Assembly: GCA_965279595.1 (NCBI GenBank)
Contig: OZ257246.1
Coordinates: forward strand, 2,764,450-2,828,449
From: CAIKLP01 sp965279595
GTDB lineage: Bacteria > Bacteroidota > Bacteroidia > Sphingobacteriales > Sphingobacteriaceae
Direction: 5' to 3'
Length of the DNA: 64,000 nt
In this document: positions 51,167 through 60,736 of the stretch, one piece after another
How positions within the stretch are numbered: the stretch's first letter is position 1
Layout: each line of letters opens with the position of its first letter
Notes under the pieces: model-generated
The model's database searches: none
The model's input: the letters and a program-made list of their open reading frames with translations, nothing else
Told to the model about the DNA's origin: nothing
Made by a program: the position numbers and the translations under genes

Positions 51167-52705
51167 TTAGCCCCAAATAAAGGCTTTGGAGCTGATTAAG
51201 TTTTGAAATTGCTCAATTAATACAGAAGGCAATACGCCGAAGTAAACAATTAAAAGAACAATAGGAATTAAAACGAGGTATAAAACTAACTGAGGGTCTT
51301 TCTTAAATTTAACAGAATTAGGTTCATAGAAAAACATCATTCGTATTATTTTGAAATAATAGAACAATGACAATATAGAGCCCACTGCTGCCATAATGAT
51401 GGTTGCTAATACAAATGGATTCTGTGTGATGATATATGTCTGCCAACAAGCCGAAAACAATAAAAACTTACCTGTAAAACCTGCTAGTGGCGGCAAGCCA
51501 ATTAAAGAGGCAAATAAAACAACTAATAAAATAGAAGCTAAAGGAGATTTACGAATCAAGCCTTTATAATCATCAATCTCATAGGCTTCTTCATTTTGCT
51601 CAAAATAACTGATGATCATGAATGCTCCTGTATTCATTAAAACATAAATGAATAAATAGTAAAGTAATGCAATGGCACCAATAGAACTAAAACTTATCAA
51701 ACCCATCAATAAAAACCCAGATTGGGCAATGCCTGAATAAGCCATGATGCGTTTCACATTTACTTGTGATAAGGCTACAAAACTACCTACCACTAAACTT
51801 AAAAATGCAAGAATAGATAAGGCGGTTTCCCAATGAAAATTTGGCCATATTAAATAGTAGGTTCCAAAATCAACAGTAAATACTTGTAAGAAGTTAAGCA
51901 ACATAGCAAAGCCTGCTATTTTAGGAGCTACACTTAACAATACCAAGGTAGTTGCGGATGTTCCTTGATAAACATCAGGTGCATAGAAATGAAAAGGAGC
52001 TGCAGTAATTTTATAAATAAAGCCAACCAATACTAAAGTCAAACTTACGGTCACTAATGGAATTGGTGCTTTTGACAAGGTGGATAGAAAGCTTGAATCT
52101 GCTAAAGTTAATGTTCCTGCTAAGCCAAATAAAATGGAAATACCATAAAGCATAATGGCTGATGACATGGCGCCAAATAAAATAAATTTCACAGATGACT
52201 CTGCATTGAATTTATCTTTAATGGCATAGGCTACATAACCATAAGAAAAGAAAGAAACCATTTCTAAGGAAATATACATCATCATCATATGTGACGACAT
52301 ACACATCATATCTAAAGCAATTAGAAACAATGGAATTAAATAATAAAACTCTGCATGTTTATTTTTATCCTTATTAATTCTTTCATCAGAAAAAGAATAA
52401 ACCAATACAATGCCAATTGCAAAATGATTAATTAATTTAAAAAGTATGATTGCATTACTTAATTGAATGGAATGATTAAACAGCGAAACAATTTGTTGAT
52501 TGGGTATTAACTGTTGATAGGTAAACAAGGCGGAAAGCCCTACTCCTATTAAGCTGATAAAAGCAATCGTCTTTTTTCTTTGTGTAAATAAATCAATTAA
52601 AAAACCTATTAAGAAAAATCCAAATAAAATAAACTCTGGGAGCAGTGCATATACACTTGCCCAATTTTGATTGACTTGTTTGGAAATTTCAGCGATCATT
52701 TCCAT
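51167..52705 (-). CDS. nuoN: NADH-quinone oxidoreductase subunit N
   Basis: A 512-residue, about 14-helix antiporter-like subunit of complex I, homologous to NuoL and NuoM. LMCMSSHMMMMYISLEMVSFFSYGYVAY (helices 4-5, with the conserved Glu), ITAAPFHFYAPDVYQG and MAYSGIAQSGFLLMGL are family motifs. Last gene of nuoHIJKLMN, three bases after nuoM. Confidence 0.96.
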   Translation of the reverse strand: MEMIAEISKQVNQNWASVYALLPEFILFGFFLIGFLIDLFTQRKKTIAFISLIGVGLSALFTYQQLIPNQQIVSLFNHSIQLSNAIILFKLINHFAIGIVLVYSFSDERINKDKNKHAEFYYLIPLFLIALDMMCMSSHMMMMYISLEMVSFFSYGYVAYAIKDKFNAESSVKFILFGAMSSAIMLYGISILFGLAGTLTLADSSFLSTLSKAPIPLVTVSLTLVLVGFIYKITAAPFHFYAPDVYQGTSATTLVLLSVAPKIAGFAMLLNFLQVFTVDFGTYYLIWPNFHWETALSILAFLSLVVGSFVALSQVNVKRIMAYSGIAQSGFLLMGLISFSSIGAIALLYYLFIYVLMNTGAFMIISYFEQNEEAYEIDDYKGLIRKSPLASILLVVLFASLIGLPPLAGFTGKFLLFSACWQTYIITQNPFVLATIIMAAVGSILSLFYYFKIIRMMFFYEPNSVKFKKDPQLVLYLVLIPIVLLIVYFGVLPSVLIEQFQNLISSKAFIWG

Positions 52706-52708
52706 TAA

Positions 52709-54334
52709 TTAAAATATAAGATATTCATGCATGGTTCTTAAATAATTGGCGCCGTGCATCCAGGTTTCTTGCACCCAAGTATTGATGGTATGGTTACTTG
52801 CATCAAATAAAAGCGATGGAAATACTCCAATTAAAATGGTGATGATGGTTAGCGGAATCATCACTACCAATTCTGTAGTTGACAAATCGGTTAATTTTAA
52901 TTTCCATTCTTCAGCACCTTTGAAACGTGGAGCACCAAAGAACATGCGTTGCAAAGTCCATAAGAAATAAGCGGCACCAATTAAAATACCAACAGATGAA
53001 ATAATAGCAAAACCTCTTGGTAATAATGCATTCACAGATGCTGATTTAAATGCACCTATTAAAGTGAATGCTTCTCCAATAAAACCTGATAATCCGGGCA
53101 AACCTAAAGAAGCAAAAAATGCAATGACAATAAAAATAGTATAGCGCGGCATCAATTGAGCTAAGCCTCTGAAAGCTGCAATCTCTCTATCATTCACACG
53201 TTGGTAAATAATTCCAACAGCAAAAAATAACATGGTTGATAAAATACCATGACTGATCATTTGGAAGATAGCGCCGTTTACTCCTTCAGAAGTTAAAGAT
53301 GCAATTCCTAAAATCACAAAACCCATATGAGAAATAGAACTATAGGCAATCATTCGTTTTAAATCTGTTGAACTCAAGGCCACCAATGCACCATAAATAA
53401 TAGATACCACACCAATTAATCCAACCCAATAGGAATAATGAATTGCTGCTTCAGGAAAAATTCCATAACAAATTCTGATAATTCCATAACCACCAATTTT
53501 TAACAATACCCCAGCAAGTATGATGGATACTGGTGTTGGGGCTTCCACATGCGCATCAGGCAACCAAGTATGTAATGGGATGGTTGGAATTTTGATAGCA
53601 AATGCAATAAACAAAACAATGAATCCAATGAAACGCACTGGATAATTAAAGAGTAAGGCATCAGATGAAAAAATGCTGAAATAGCTGTCTTTACTGAAGT
53701 TGGCAGCATCCATCATATACAACATATTGAAAGTATGTTCACCAGTTATTGGATCAATTACTGAAAAGTAAAGTCCAATCATTACCAATAACATAAACAC
53801 CGACCCAAATAATGTGTATAAGAAAAATTTGATAGATGCATATTCTCTGTTCGGTCCGCCCCACATACCAATGAGAAAATACATGGGTAATAACATTAAT
53901 TCATAAAATACATAAAAGAGAAAGAAGTCGAGTGCGCAGAACACCCCCATAATAGCAGAGCTCAATAATAAGAACAATGCAAAATAGGCTTTTAAATCTT
54001 TTTTGATTTCGCTAGATGAAATAGCAGCAATTAACATTACAAATGCGGAGAGTAAAAGTAGACCTATACTTAATCCATCAACTGCTAAAAAATAATCAAT
54101 GTTTAAGCGACCGAAACTTCCTAAGTTTAAATTGATCCAATCATATCGCTCTACAAACCTATACCCTACTGGGTTTTGCATGTATTTATAATACAAATAA
54201 GCAGCAACAACAGTTTGAATGGCACTGATTCCAATACTTATACTTCTAAATAATGAAGCACTTGATCTGGGCAGAAATAAAATAATTACTGCGGCAATCA
54301 GTGGAAGAAAAATTAAGATAGATAACCAATTCAT
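52709..54334 (-). CDS. nuoM: NADH-quinone oxidoreductase subunit M
   Basis: A 541-residue proton-pumping membrane subunit. FYVFYELMLLPMYFLIGMWGG contains the conserved Glu of helix 5, IPLHTWLPDAHVEAPTPVS the loop-helix-loop Lys/His/Asp region and MIAYSSISHMGFV the helix 12 region. Thirty-one bases after nuoL and three before nuoN. Confidence 0.96.
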   Translation of the reverse strand: MNWLSILIFLPLIAAVIILFLPRSSASLFRSISIGISAIQTVVAAYLYYKYMQNPVGYRFVERYDWINLNLGSFGRLNIDYFLAVDGLSIGLLLLSAFVMLIAAISSSEIKKDLKAYFALFLLLSSAIMGVFCALDFFLFYVFYELMLLPMYFLIGMWGGPNREYASIKFFLYTLFGSVFMLLVMIGLYFSVIDPITGEHTFNMLYMMDAANFSKDSYFSIFSSDALLFNYPVRFIGFIVLFIAFAIKIPTIPLHTWLPDAHVEAPTPVSIILAGVLLKIGGYGIIRICYGIFPEAAIHYSYWVGLIGVVSIIYGALVALSSTDLKRMIAYSSISHMGFVILGIASLTSEGVNGAIFQMISHGILSTMLFFAVGIIYQRVNDREIAAFRGLAQLMPRYTIFIVIAFFASLGLPGLSGFIGEAFTLIGAFKSASVNALLPRGFAIISSVGILIGAAYFLWTLQRMFFGAPRFKGAEEWKLKLTDLSTTELVVMIPLTIITILIGVFPSLLFDASNHTINTWVQETWMHGANYLRTMHEYLIF

Positions 54335-54365
54335 TCAATCAAATTTTAAATTTTTCTAATTTTTA

Positions 54366-56318
54366 TTATAAATAAACTACGTAAGCAAACATTGCCAATA
54401 ACATCATGGCTAATAAAAAATAAGTTTGCACTCTACCTGTTTGTGTTAAACGAATTAAGTCGCCTACTCTTTTTGATATCAAAGCAAACAAGCGGACCAA
54501 CCCATCAATTACTTTATCATCAAACCAAGCTGAAGCATTTGCTAACCATAAAGTAAAGCTGGCTATAAAATCAACTAGGGTATCCACCACATAATAATCA
54601 ATCCATTTAATAAGATTGGATAAGCCCAGCAAAGGTAATACAAATACCTTCCAATAAAATTGATCGATATAAGCTCCATTTAATGCCATTTTTTGAATCC
54701 ATGTTCCTTCTTTAATTACAAACATTGATTGTTTAACAACACTTAAATAACTTATTGTAAATCCTGAAAAGGTAAGCACCAAAATTGCTAAACTCAATGC
54801 TATGGGTGGTTCAGTTAAATGGAAACCAATCCAGTAGGATTGTTGATGCAATGGATTACTAGAGAATAAAAAGAAAAATGAGGCTGCTGCTAAAAGTATT
54901 ACTGGCCATAACATTGCTTTTGATTCTTGTACTTTAAATATGACTTCATCAGAATTCTTATTTAAGAAAAACCATAAACGTGAAACATAAACAGCACTTA
55001 AAAATACAGAAAGCAAAGCGCCTAAAGACAGAACTGTATTGCCTTTGAACCATACTGCTGCAATGATGGCATCCTTTGATAAACAGCCGGAAAAGAAAGG
55101 TAAACCAACTAAGGAGGCTGCACAAATACTAAATGCCCAAAAGGTATTTGGCAATTCTTTTTTCAATCCATTCATATTTCGAATGTCTTGAACATCTAAA
55201 CTATTTGCTGCATTTTTATGATGAACATGATGGATGATAATACCAGCAGCTAAAAATAAACCAGCTTTAAAAAATGCATGCGTTAATAAATGAAACAATG
55301 CAGCGGTGTCACTTTGAACAGCAATTGCCAACAGCATATACCCTACTTGAGAGATGGTTGAATAAGCTAATATTTTTTTGATATCATATTGAGCAATCGC
55401 AAAAAATGCTGAAAGCAAAATAGAAAATATGGAGATATAACTTAATACTTCTAATACTTCCGATGGAATAAAAAATGAAATTCTTAACAATAGGTATATA
55501 CCTGCAATCACCATAGTGGCCGCATGAATCAAGGCAGAGATGGGTGTTGGACCTTCCATCGCATCAGGCAACCAAACATGCAAAGGGAACTGTGCTGATT
55601 TTGCAATAACGGCAATCAATAAAGAAATACTTGCTGCAAATAATGCTGCTGAATGGGAGGCTAATAATTCAGGGGAAGCTATTAATACTTCAATGCGTTG
55701 TAAACTTAATGTTTGAAATTCTGCATATAAGAAAAAGATACCAGCAAGAAATCCAAGGTCACCAATTCTGTTGATCAAGAATGCTTTTTTATTGGCGAGG
55801 ATGGCTAATTCTTTGGTTCGCCAAAAACCAATTAAGGCATAGGAACAAAATCCCACCATTTCCCAACAAGCATAACTAAATATTAAATTATTAGAAAGCA
55901 CTAAGCCTTGCATGGATGTAAAAAACAAAAGTATGTAGGCTACATATTTCCCATAGCGATCTTCGCCTTTCATATAAGCGGTTGAAAAAACAAGCACCGC
56001 TAAAGTGATGAGCTGAATCATACCTAACATGAGAATGGCAGTTTCATCAACTAGAAATAATAATTGAAATTGTTGAATACCTACACTAAACCAATTAGCA
56101 AATAAGTATTCATGTGGACCAGCTAAATTTGCAAAATAAAAAAACAAGGAAAGTGCTGATAACAATAAAGTACTTATTGCAATTGCATTGATTACTCTCT
56201 CTTTAATTTTAAAAATACTTAACAACACAAAACCTAATAAAGGTGCCAATGCTCCTATTGCCCAAACCAATTGAGTTTGGTTGAATGCGATAAGGTTATA
56301 TGTATAGGCGCTATTCAT
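54366..56318 (-). CDS. nuoL: NADH-quinone oxidoreductase subunit L
   Basis: A 650-residue, 16-helix subunit at the far end of the membrane arm. CWEMVGFCSYALIGFW, FPLHVWLPDAMEGPTPISALIHAATMV and AYSTISQVGYMLLAI are diagnostic; the C-terminal part (about 510-630) forms the lateral helix that clamps the antiporter subunits. Its ATG overlaps the nuoK stop by one base. Confidence 0.96.
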   Translation of the reverse strand: MNSAYTYNLIAFNQTQLVWAIGALAPLLGFVLLSIFKIKERVINAIAISTLLLSALSLFFYFANLAGPHEYLFANWFSVGIQQFQLLFLVDETAILMLGMIQLITLAVLVFSTAYMKGEDRYGKYVAYILLFFTSMQGLVLSNNLIFSYACWEMVGFCSYALIGFWRTKELAILANKKAFLINRIGDLGFLAGIFFLYAEFQTLSLQRIEVLIASPELLASHSAALFAASISLLIAVIAKSAQFPLHVWLPDAMEGPTPISALIHAATMVIAGIYLLLRISFFIPSEVLEVLSYISIFSILLSAFFAIAQYDIKKILAYSTISQVGYMLLAIAVQSDTAALFHLLTHAFFKAGLFLAAGIIIHHVHHKNAANSLDVQDIRNMNGLKKELPNTFWAFSICAASLVGLPFFSGCLSKDAIIAAVWFKGNTVLSLGALLSVFLSAVYVSRLWFFLNKNSDEVIFKVQESKAMLWPVILLAAASFFFLFSSNPLHQQSYWIGFHLTEPPIALSLAILVLTFSGFTISYLSVVKQSMFVIKEGTWIQKMALNGAYIDQFYWKVFVLPLLGLSNLIKWIDYYVVDTLVDFIASFTLWLANASAWFDDKVIDGLVRLFALISKRVGDLIRLTQTGRVQTYFLLAMMLLAMFAYVVYL

Positions 56319-56626
56319 TAATTCTTAAATTCTTCTATTTTATCTGGATTGATATTTTTGAAATATTGATAAACTTTTACCACAATGGCTAATGCTAAAC
56401 CGATGGATGCTGCTGATAAAACTATGGCAAACAAGGCCATCATTTTTCCATCCGCATTGTTTGGATATAAATTTGAGAAGGCTACTAAATTGATGACTGC
56501 TGCATTCACCATCAATTCAATTCCTATTAAAACTAAAATCAAATTGCGTCTGCGAATGGCAGCATAAAATCCGATGGAAAATAAAGCAGCTGACAAAAAC
56601 AAGAAATGAAAAATTTCAATTTTCAT
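56318..56626 (-). CDS. nuoK: NADH-quinone oxidoreductase subunit K
   Basis: A 102-residue, three-helix subunit. The buried Glu lies in VLIGIELMVNAAVINL (helix 2) and a second in the FAIVLSAASIGLALAIVV helix region. ATG 56626 is chosen from the open frame because it gives the family length of about 100 and overlaps nuoJ by only 11 bases. Confidence 0.95.
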   Translation of the reverse strand: MKIEIFHFLFLSAALFSIGFYAAIRRRNLILVLIGIELMVNAAVINLVAFSNLYPNNADGKMMALFAIVLSAASIGLALAIVVKVYQYFKNINPDKIEEFKN

Positions 56627-57146
56627 GGACTGCCTCCTTTTCTTTTCTAGTAATGGTTGCAGCAAATATTAAAACAGCTAAAAGTAAAACAGAAATCAAT
56701 TCAAAAGCCAATAAGTATTTTGTAATTAATTGTATGCCGATGAGTTGTACATCACTACCTACAGGAGGAAGCGCTAAATCTTTTTGATATTTAAAAAACA
56801 AGGTGGTTAATAACACAAAAATAAAAACACAAACAATCAGTGCCATTACTTGGTGTAAGGATAAAGTCTTTTTATCCTTTCTTTGAATACTCATGGGATC
56901 TAATCCGTTTTTTTGAGATAGCATGATACCAAAAACCATGACTACTAAAATTCCTCCAACATAAATCATAAGTTGAGAGATGGCAATAAAATCGGATTGC
57001 GCAAAAACTAAAATTCCGGTGATAGAAAAGAAACAAGCAAATAAAGCAAATACAGAACGAATAATATTTTCTGTACTTACCGCATACAATGCCGAAGCAA
57101 TTAAAATAATTCCGAACAAGAAGAATACACTAACCAACATGATCAT
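56616..57146 (-). CDS. nuoJ: NADH-quinone oxidoreductase subunit J
   Basis: A 176-residue, five-helix subunit; NIIRSVFALFACFFSITGILVF (helix 2) and QLMIYVGGILVVMVFGIML (helix 3, with the pi-bulge region) are typical. Overlaps nuoI by 17 and nuoK by 11 bases, indicating coupled translation. Confidence 0.94.
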   Translation of the reverse strand: MIMLVSVFFLFGIILIASALYAVSTENIIRSVFALFACFFSITGILVFAQSDFIAISQLMIYVGGILVVMVFGIMLSQKNGLDPMSIQRKDKKTLSLHQVMALIVCVFIFVLLTTLFFKYQKDLALPPVGSDVQLIGIQLITKYLLAFELISVLLLAVLIFAATITRKEKEAVHEN

Positions 57147-57738
57147 CTCCTTTCTTTTCTTGCATGGCTTTAACTGCTGCTTCCTTCGCAGCTTTCTTTT
57201 CGGCTTCTGCTTTTTCTGCTAAAATTCTTTTTTCTTTTACTTCTTCTTCCGTCATCACTCCAAAAACATAATTCAATTCTTTTGGGTCTGTAAAACTACG
57301 ATCGTATTCATTGGTCATGATGATGCATTCGGTTGGACAAACAATAGTGCATAAACCGCAGAACATACACTTGCCCATATCAATATCAAACTTAGCAGCG
57401 TGTAAACGTTTGGTAGTTCCGTCTGATGTTTTGCCTATATCTTCAGTGGCTTTGATGGCTTCAATATCTATACAATCAACAGGACAAATTTTTGCACATA
57501 AATCACAAACAATACAATCATCAATGGCAACATCTAATTGGTAGCGACCAACTTCAGGCACTGGTAATTTATCTTGGGGATATCGAAGAGTGGTAGTTCC
57601 TGTACGTTCAGCAAAATAGCCATCGTTCTCAATGCCTTTGGTAATCCTTTGTTTAGGATTTACAAAGTGAGCAAGAGTAATGGAAAGTCCTTTGAACAAT
57701 CCTTTCCAACGACTGAATACCGTTCTATTCTTTTTCAA
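57130..57738 (-). CDS. nuoI: NADH-quinone oxidoreductase subunit I (2x[4Fe-4S])
   Basis: A 202-residue ferredoxin-like subunit linking the peripheral and membrane arms. Two cluster motifs, CIVCDLCAKICPVDC and CMFCGLCTIVCPTEC, bind N6a and N6b. The open frame continues far into nuoH, but no ATG fits; TTG at 57738 overlaps the nuoH stop as TTGA, the usual coupling geometry, and gives the family N-terminus. TTG 57759 is an alternative. The tail (about 165-202) is Lys/Glu/Ala-rich. Confidence 0.9.
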   Translation of the reverse strand: MKKNRTVFSRWKGLFKGLSITLAHFVNPKQRITKGIENDGYFAERTGTTTLRYPQDKLPVPEVGRYQLDVAIDDCIVCDLCAKICPVDCIDIEAIKATEDIGKTSDGTTKRLHAAKFDIDMGKCMFCGLCTIVCPTECIIMTNEYDRSFTDPKELNYVFGVMTEEEVKEKRILAEKAEAEKKAAKEAAVKAMQEKKGDDHVG

Positions 57739-58799
57739 TTCATTATCATTAATTTCCAAACTCCTGAAATAAAAACAGTGAGAAAAGAAAATGGGATTAA
57801 TACTTTCCAACAAAAATTCATTAATTGATCCATTCGGAAACGAGGGAAAGTCCAGCGAATCCATATTTGCAAAAATACCAAGGAAAGGGTTTTCAAAAGA
57901 ATCCAAATGATACCCCAAACGGTTCCAGTAGTTAGGTTGGCTAATTCAAGGCTACCGATGTTGGGCAATGGGGTATTCCATCCGCCTAAAAATAAAACAG
58001 CGGCAATCATAGATACCAAAAACATCATGGCATATTCTGCCAAAAATAAAGCACCGAATTTAAAGCCTGTATATTCCACATGAAAACCAGCAACGAGTTC
58101 TGATTCTGCTTCTGGAATATCAAATGGTGTGCGGTTACATTCAGCTAATGAAGCAATGAAATAAATAATAAATGCGATGATTAAATGTGGTGCTTGAAAA
58201 ATGGACCATGCAAAAAAACCTCCGATATGATTGACATTCCAAAAGCCTAAGAACTTGATGGGCTCAGTAGCATATATACCTTGCTGCGTTGAAATTTCTT
58301 GCAAGTTAAGTGTTTGAAAAATCATGACAACAGCGAGTATAGCCAATGCTGCAGGAATTTCATAAGAAATAATTTGTGCGATGGAACGGATAGAACCCAA
58401 TAATGCATACTTATTATTGGATGCCCAGCCTGCCATTAAAATACCAACTACTTCAATGGAAACAATAGCTAATAAATAAAACACTCCCACATTCACATTG
58501 GCACTGATGTAATTGGGTGCAAATGGTAAAGTAGCAAAGCCCATGAAAACCGAGGTGAAAATCAGTATGGGTGCAAGGATGAATAATTTCTTATCGGCAG
58601 CAGTGGGAATGATATCTTCTTTCTGCAACATTTTGAAAATATCAGCAAAGGTTTGTAATAAACCGTATTTACCTGTATTTACGGGACCTACCCTGTCTTG
58701 AATCCAAGCGGATATTTTACGTTCAGCCCAAACAGCCATTAACGCATATACCGCCATAAAACTCAATAAAACAATTGAAATAAAGTAGAATACCATCAT
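57735..58799 (-). CDS. nuoH: NADH-quinone oxidoreductase subunit H
   Basis: A 354-residue, eight-helix subunit at the quinone site. ERKISAWIQDRVGPVNTGKYG (about 27-47), EIPAALAIL, and NRTPFDIPEAESELVAGFHVEYTG (quinone loop) are strongly conserved. It is the first gene of the cluster and has its own promoter; no nuoA-G precede it. ATG 58799 is preferred; TTG 58811 lies inside the likely promoter and leader. Confidence 0.96.
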   Translation of the reverse strand: MMVFYFISIVLLSFMAVYALMAVWAERKISAWIQDRVGPVNTGKYGLLQTFADIFKMLQKEDIIPTAADKKLFILAPILIFTSVFMGFATLPFAPNYISANVNVGVFYLLAIVSIEVVGILMAGWASNNKYALLGSIRSIAQIISYEIPAALAILAVVMIFQTLNLQEISTQQGIYATEPIKFLGFWNVNHIGGFFAWSIFQAPHLIIAFIIYFIASLAECNRTPFDIPEAESELVAGFHVEYTGFKFGALFLAEYAMMFLVSMIAAVLFLGGWNTPLPNIGSLELANLTTGTVWGIIWILLKTLSLVFLQIWIRWTFPRFRMDQLMNFCWKVLIPFSFLTVFISGVWKLMIMN

Positions 58800-58812
58800 T
58801 TTTTCAAACAAT

Positions 58813-58820
58813 CAAATGTA
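58813..58820 (-). promoter_or_regulatory. nuoH promoter -7 element TACATTTG
   Basis: CAAATGTA on the plus strand, a perfect TAnnTTTG 14 bases before the nuoH ATG. It supports transcription of nuoHIJKLMN as a unit that starts at nuoH. Confidence 0.68.
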
Positions 58821-58892
58821 TGAAATTTGAGGATTGTTTATGGTATGTATGGGGGCAATAATTTGGATAATAAATATAGAATGACAATTAAT

Positions 58893-60422
58893 CTATTCCT
58901 TAATCAATTTCCCAAAAGCTTGCGTACCATTATTTAAAATAACTTGTATGATATAAGCTCCGGCACTCAACTGACTCACCTCAATTCCTGTTTCTAAATA
59001 TTTACTTTCTTTCCAAAGTTTACCTGCATAATCAGCAATGCGAAAACTTTCCACTCCTTTTGCATGGCTAAGTTTGATTAACTCTTTTGCAGGGTTGGGT
59101 GAAATATTTATTTCTTCTCTACTAATTGCCAATTGATCAATTCCTACTATTTGACAACCTGGTGTTAAGCATCCAAAACTATCTACTTTCAATATCCAAG
59201 CATTTTGATTAAATAAGGTACTATCTGGATGTTGTCCAAAACCAACCATCACACAACCACCATCATCTGTTAGTTTCATATTGTAAAGCACATCTGTAGC
59301 ATAATTTTTACCAGTATTAGGTTTAAAAGTGTCATAAACCCTTTGCCAAATTTTATTTCCTGATGAATCCATCTTCATTAACCACCCGTCTGTATCTTCT
59401 CTTAGATTGAAACTATTAGAACCTCCTTGGGCAAGTATTTCTCCATTGGGTAATTCTGCAATAGAATAAAAATAATCACCTTGAACTCCACCATATTCTT
59501 TCTCCCAAATTACACTTCCACTTGGATTTATCTTTTGAATCCAAGCCTGACCCCTTATATCGCCAGGTGTAAATTCATATGCCAATTCTCCTGTTATTAA
59601 ATAGTTCCCATCTTTTGTTTTTGCAATTCCTAAACCTATTTGATCATCAACTTTACCATATGTTTTTTGCCATTGCTTATTACCTACACTATCTGTTTTT
59701 ACTAAATATTCTTTTCTATTACTTTGACCAATTTGGTGTGTATAACCGAACAACATAAATCCAGCGTCATCACTCTCTAAAAAAGACCAAGGATTTTCCC
59801 AATAATTACTTGCATAAGTATAAGTCTTCTTCCATAGGAAATTTGTATTACTATCTAATTTGATTAATAGATAATCACAACTAGGTGTTGGCCTTCCTTG
59901 TTTGCAGGTTTGTCCAAAAATAGCATACCCACCATCTTTAGTTTTAATTATAGAAGTAGGTTCATCATTTCCATATCCTGCACTTATTGTTTTTGTCCAT
60001 AAGGTATCTCCATTAAAATTGATTTTTGCTAAATAAATATCAAATCCAATAGTATCATTTTTGTATTTGACTAAATCAGCTAAAGTGCCTGCTAACAAAA
60101 AATGGGAATTATCCATTTGTATAGCATATGGCAAGTCAATATTAAAATGTGGCTTTCTATACCCCTTTGTCCAAATTGTATCTCCAAGCTGATTTAGGTA
60201 AGCATAATAAACATAGGATACTGCATAACCTAAAGTATCTACTAAATATAAATCTGCGGAAGAAATTGGAAGAAAATAATTTTGTCCAATTGGAATGATA
60301 TTAACTCCATACTCCCCGGCTTTAATTGATGCATCATTATGAATGTATCTGCTAAATCTAGTTTGAGAAATAGATAAATAAAAGTTGAAAATAAAAAACA
60401 GAGTAATAAAAATTGTTTTCAT
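58893..60422 (-). CDS. T9SS-secreted repeat protein with C-terminal sorting domain
   Basis: A 509-residue protein with a signal peptide (ending YLSISQ), a body of about seven repeats of the type W.KTYGG....(S/G)I..T.DGGY(I/A)..G, a delta-60/beta-propeller-like array, and a type A T9SS sorting domain (about 437-509: NISPNPAKELIKL, YAGKLWKE, LSAGAYIIQVILNNG, GKLIKE). It would be exported by the type IX system and exposed or released. Function unknown. Confidence 0.88.
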   Translation of the reverse strand: MKTIFITLFFIFNFYLSISQTRFSRYIHNDASIKAGEYGVNIIPIGQNYFLPISSADLYLVDTLGYAVSYVYYAYLNQLGDTIWTKGYRKPHFNIDLPYAIQMDNSHFLLAGTLADLVKYKNDTIGFDIYLAKINFNGDTLWTKTISAGYGNDEPTSIIKTKDGGYAIFGQTCKQGRPTPSCDYLLIKLDSNTNFLWKKTYTYASNYWENPWSFLESDDAGFMLFGYTHQIGQSNRKEYLVKTDSVGNKQWQKTYGKVDDQIGLGIAKTKDGNYLITGELAYEFTPGDIRGQAWIQKINPSGSVIWEKEYGGVQGDYFYSIAELPNGEILAQGGSNSFNLREDTDGWLMKMDSSGNKIWQRVYDTFKPNTGKNYATDVLYNMKLTDDGGCVMVGFGQHPDSTLFNQNAWILKVDSFGCLTPGCQIVGIDQLAISREEINISPNPAKELIKLSHAKGVESFRIADYAGKLWKESKYLETGIEVSQLSAGAYIIQVILNNGTQAFGKLIKE

Positions 60423-60427
60423 CCTTG

Positions 60428-60628
60428 TTAATTATTAAAAATAATAATCCTTTTTGTTTGCATCGGAACATTATTACTCATAAACCTCACAAAATACACA
60501 CCACTTTGAAAATCTAAAGAATTAAGTTCCACTTCAACATTTTTGGTTGACAAATCATACTTAATAACCACCCTTCCTAATAAATCTATCAACTGAATTT
60601 GAATATAATTATTTTTAATCGGGTTATA
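60428..60628 (-). pseudogene. remnant of a T9SS cargo protein (sorting domain only)
   Basis: Reading the minus strand from 60628 gives 66 codons that start NPIKNNYIQIQLIDLLGR and end SGVYFVRF..., TKRIIIFNN, a clear type A sorting domain (NP start, LLGR, L..G.Y) ending at TAA 60428. A stop lies immediately upstream and there is no start codon, so the rest of the gene is gone. It sits between the ompH terminator and the T9SS gene at 58893. Confidence 0.8.
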
Positions 60629-60684
60629 TTATTTAATTATTTTAATTACAATAAGTTAACAATTGAATACACAAATCATTCCAC

Positions 60685-60714
60685 AAAAAAAGCCTTTGCA
60701 TCAGCAAAGGCTTT
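60685..60714 (-). terminator. rho-independent terminator of the ompH pair
   Basis: AAAGCCTTTGC (60689-60699) pairs perfectly with GCAAAGGCTTT (60704-60714) over a 4-nt loop; on the minus strand a T run follows (A run 60685-60691). Confidence 0.93.
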
Positions 60715-60736
60715 TCATTCTTATAAAAGAGAATAT

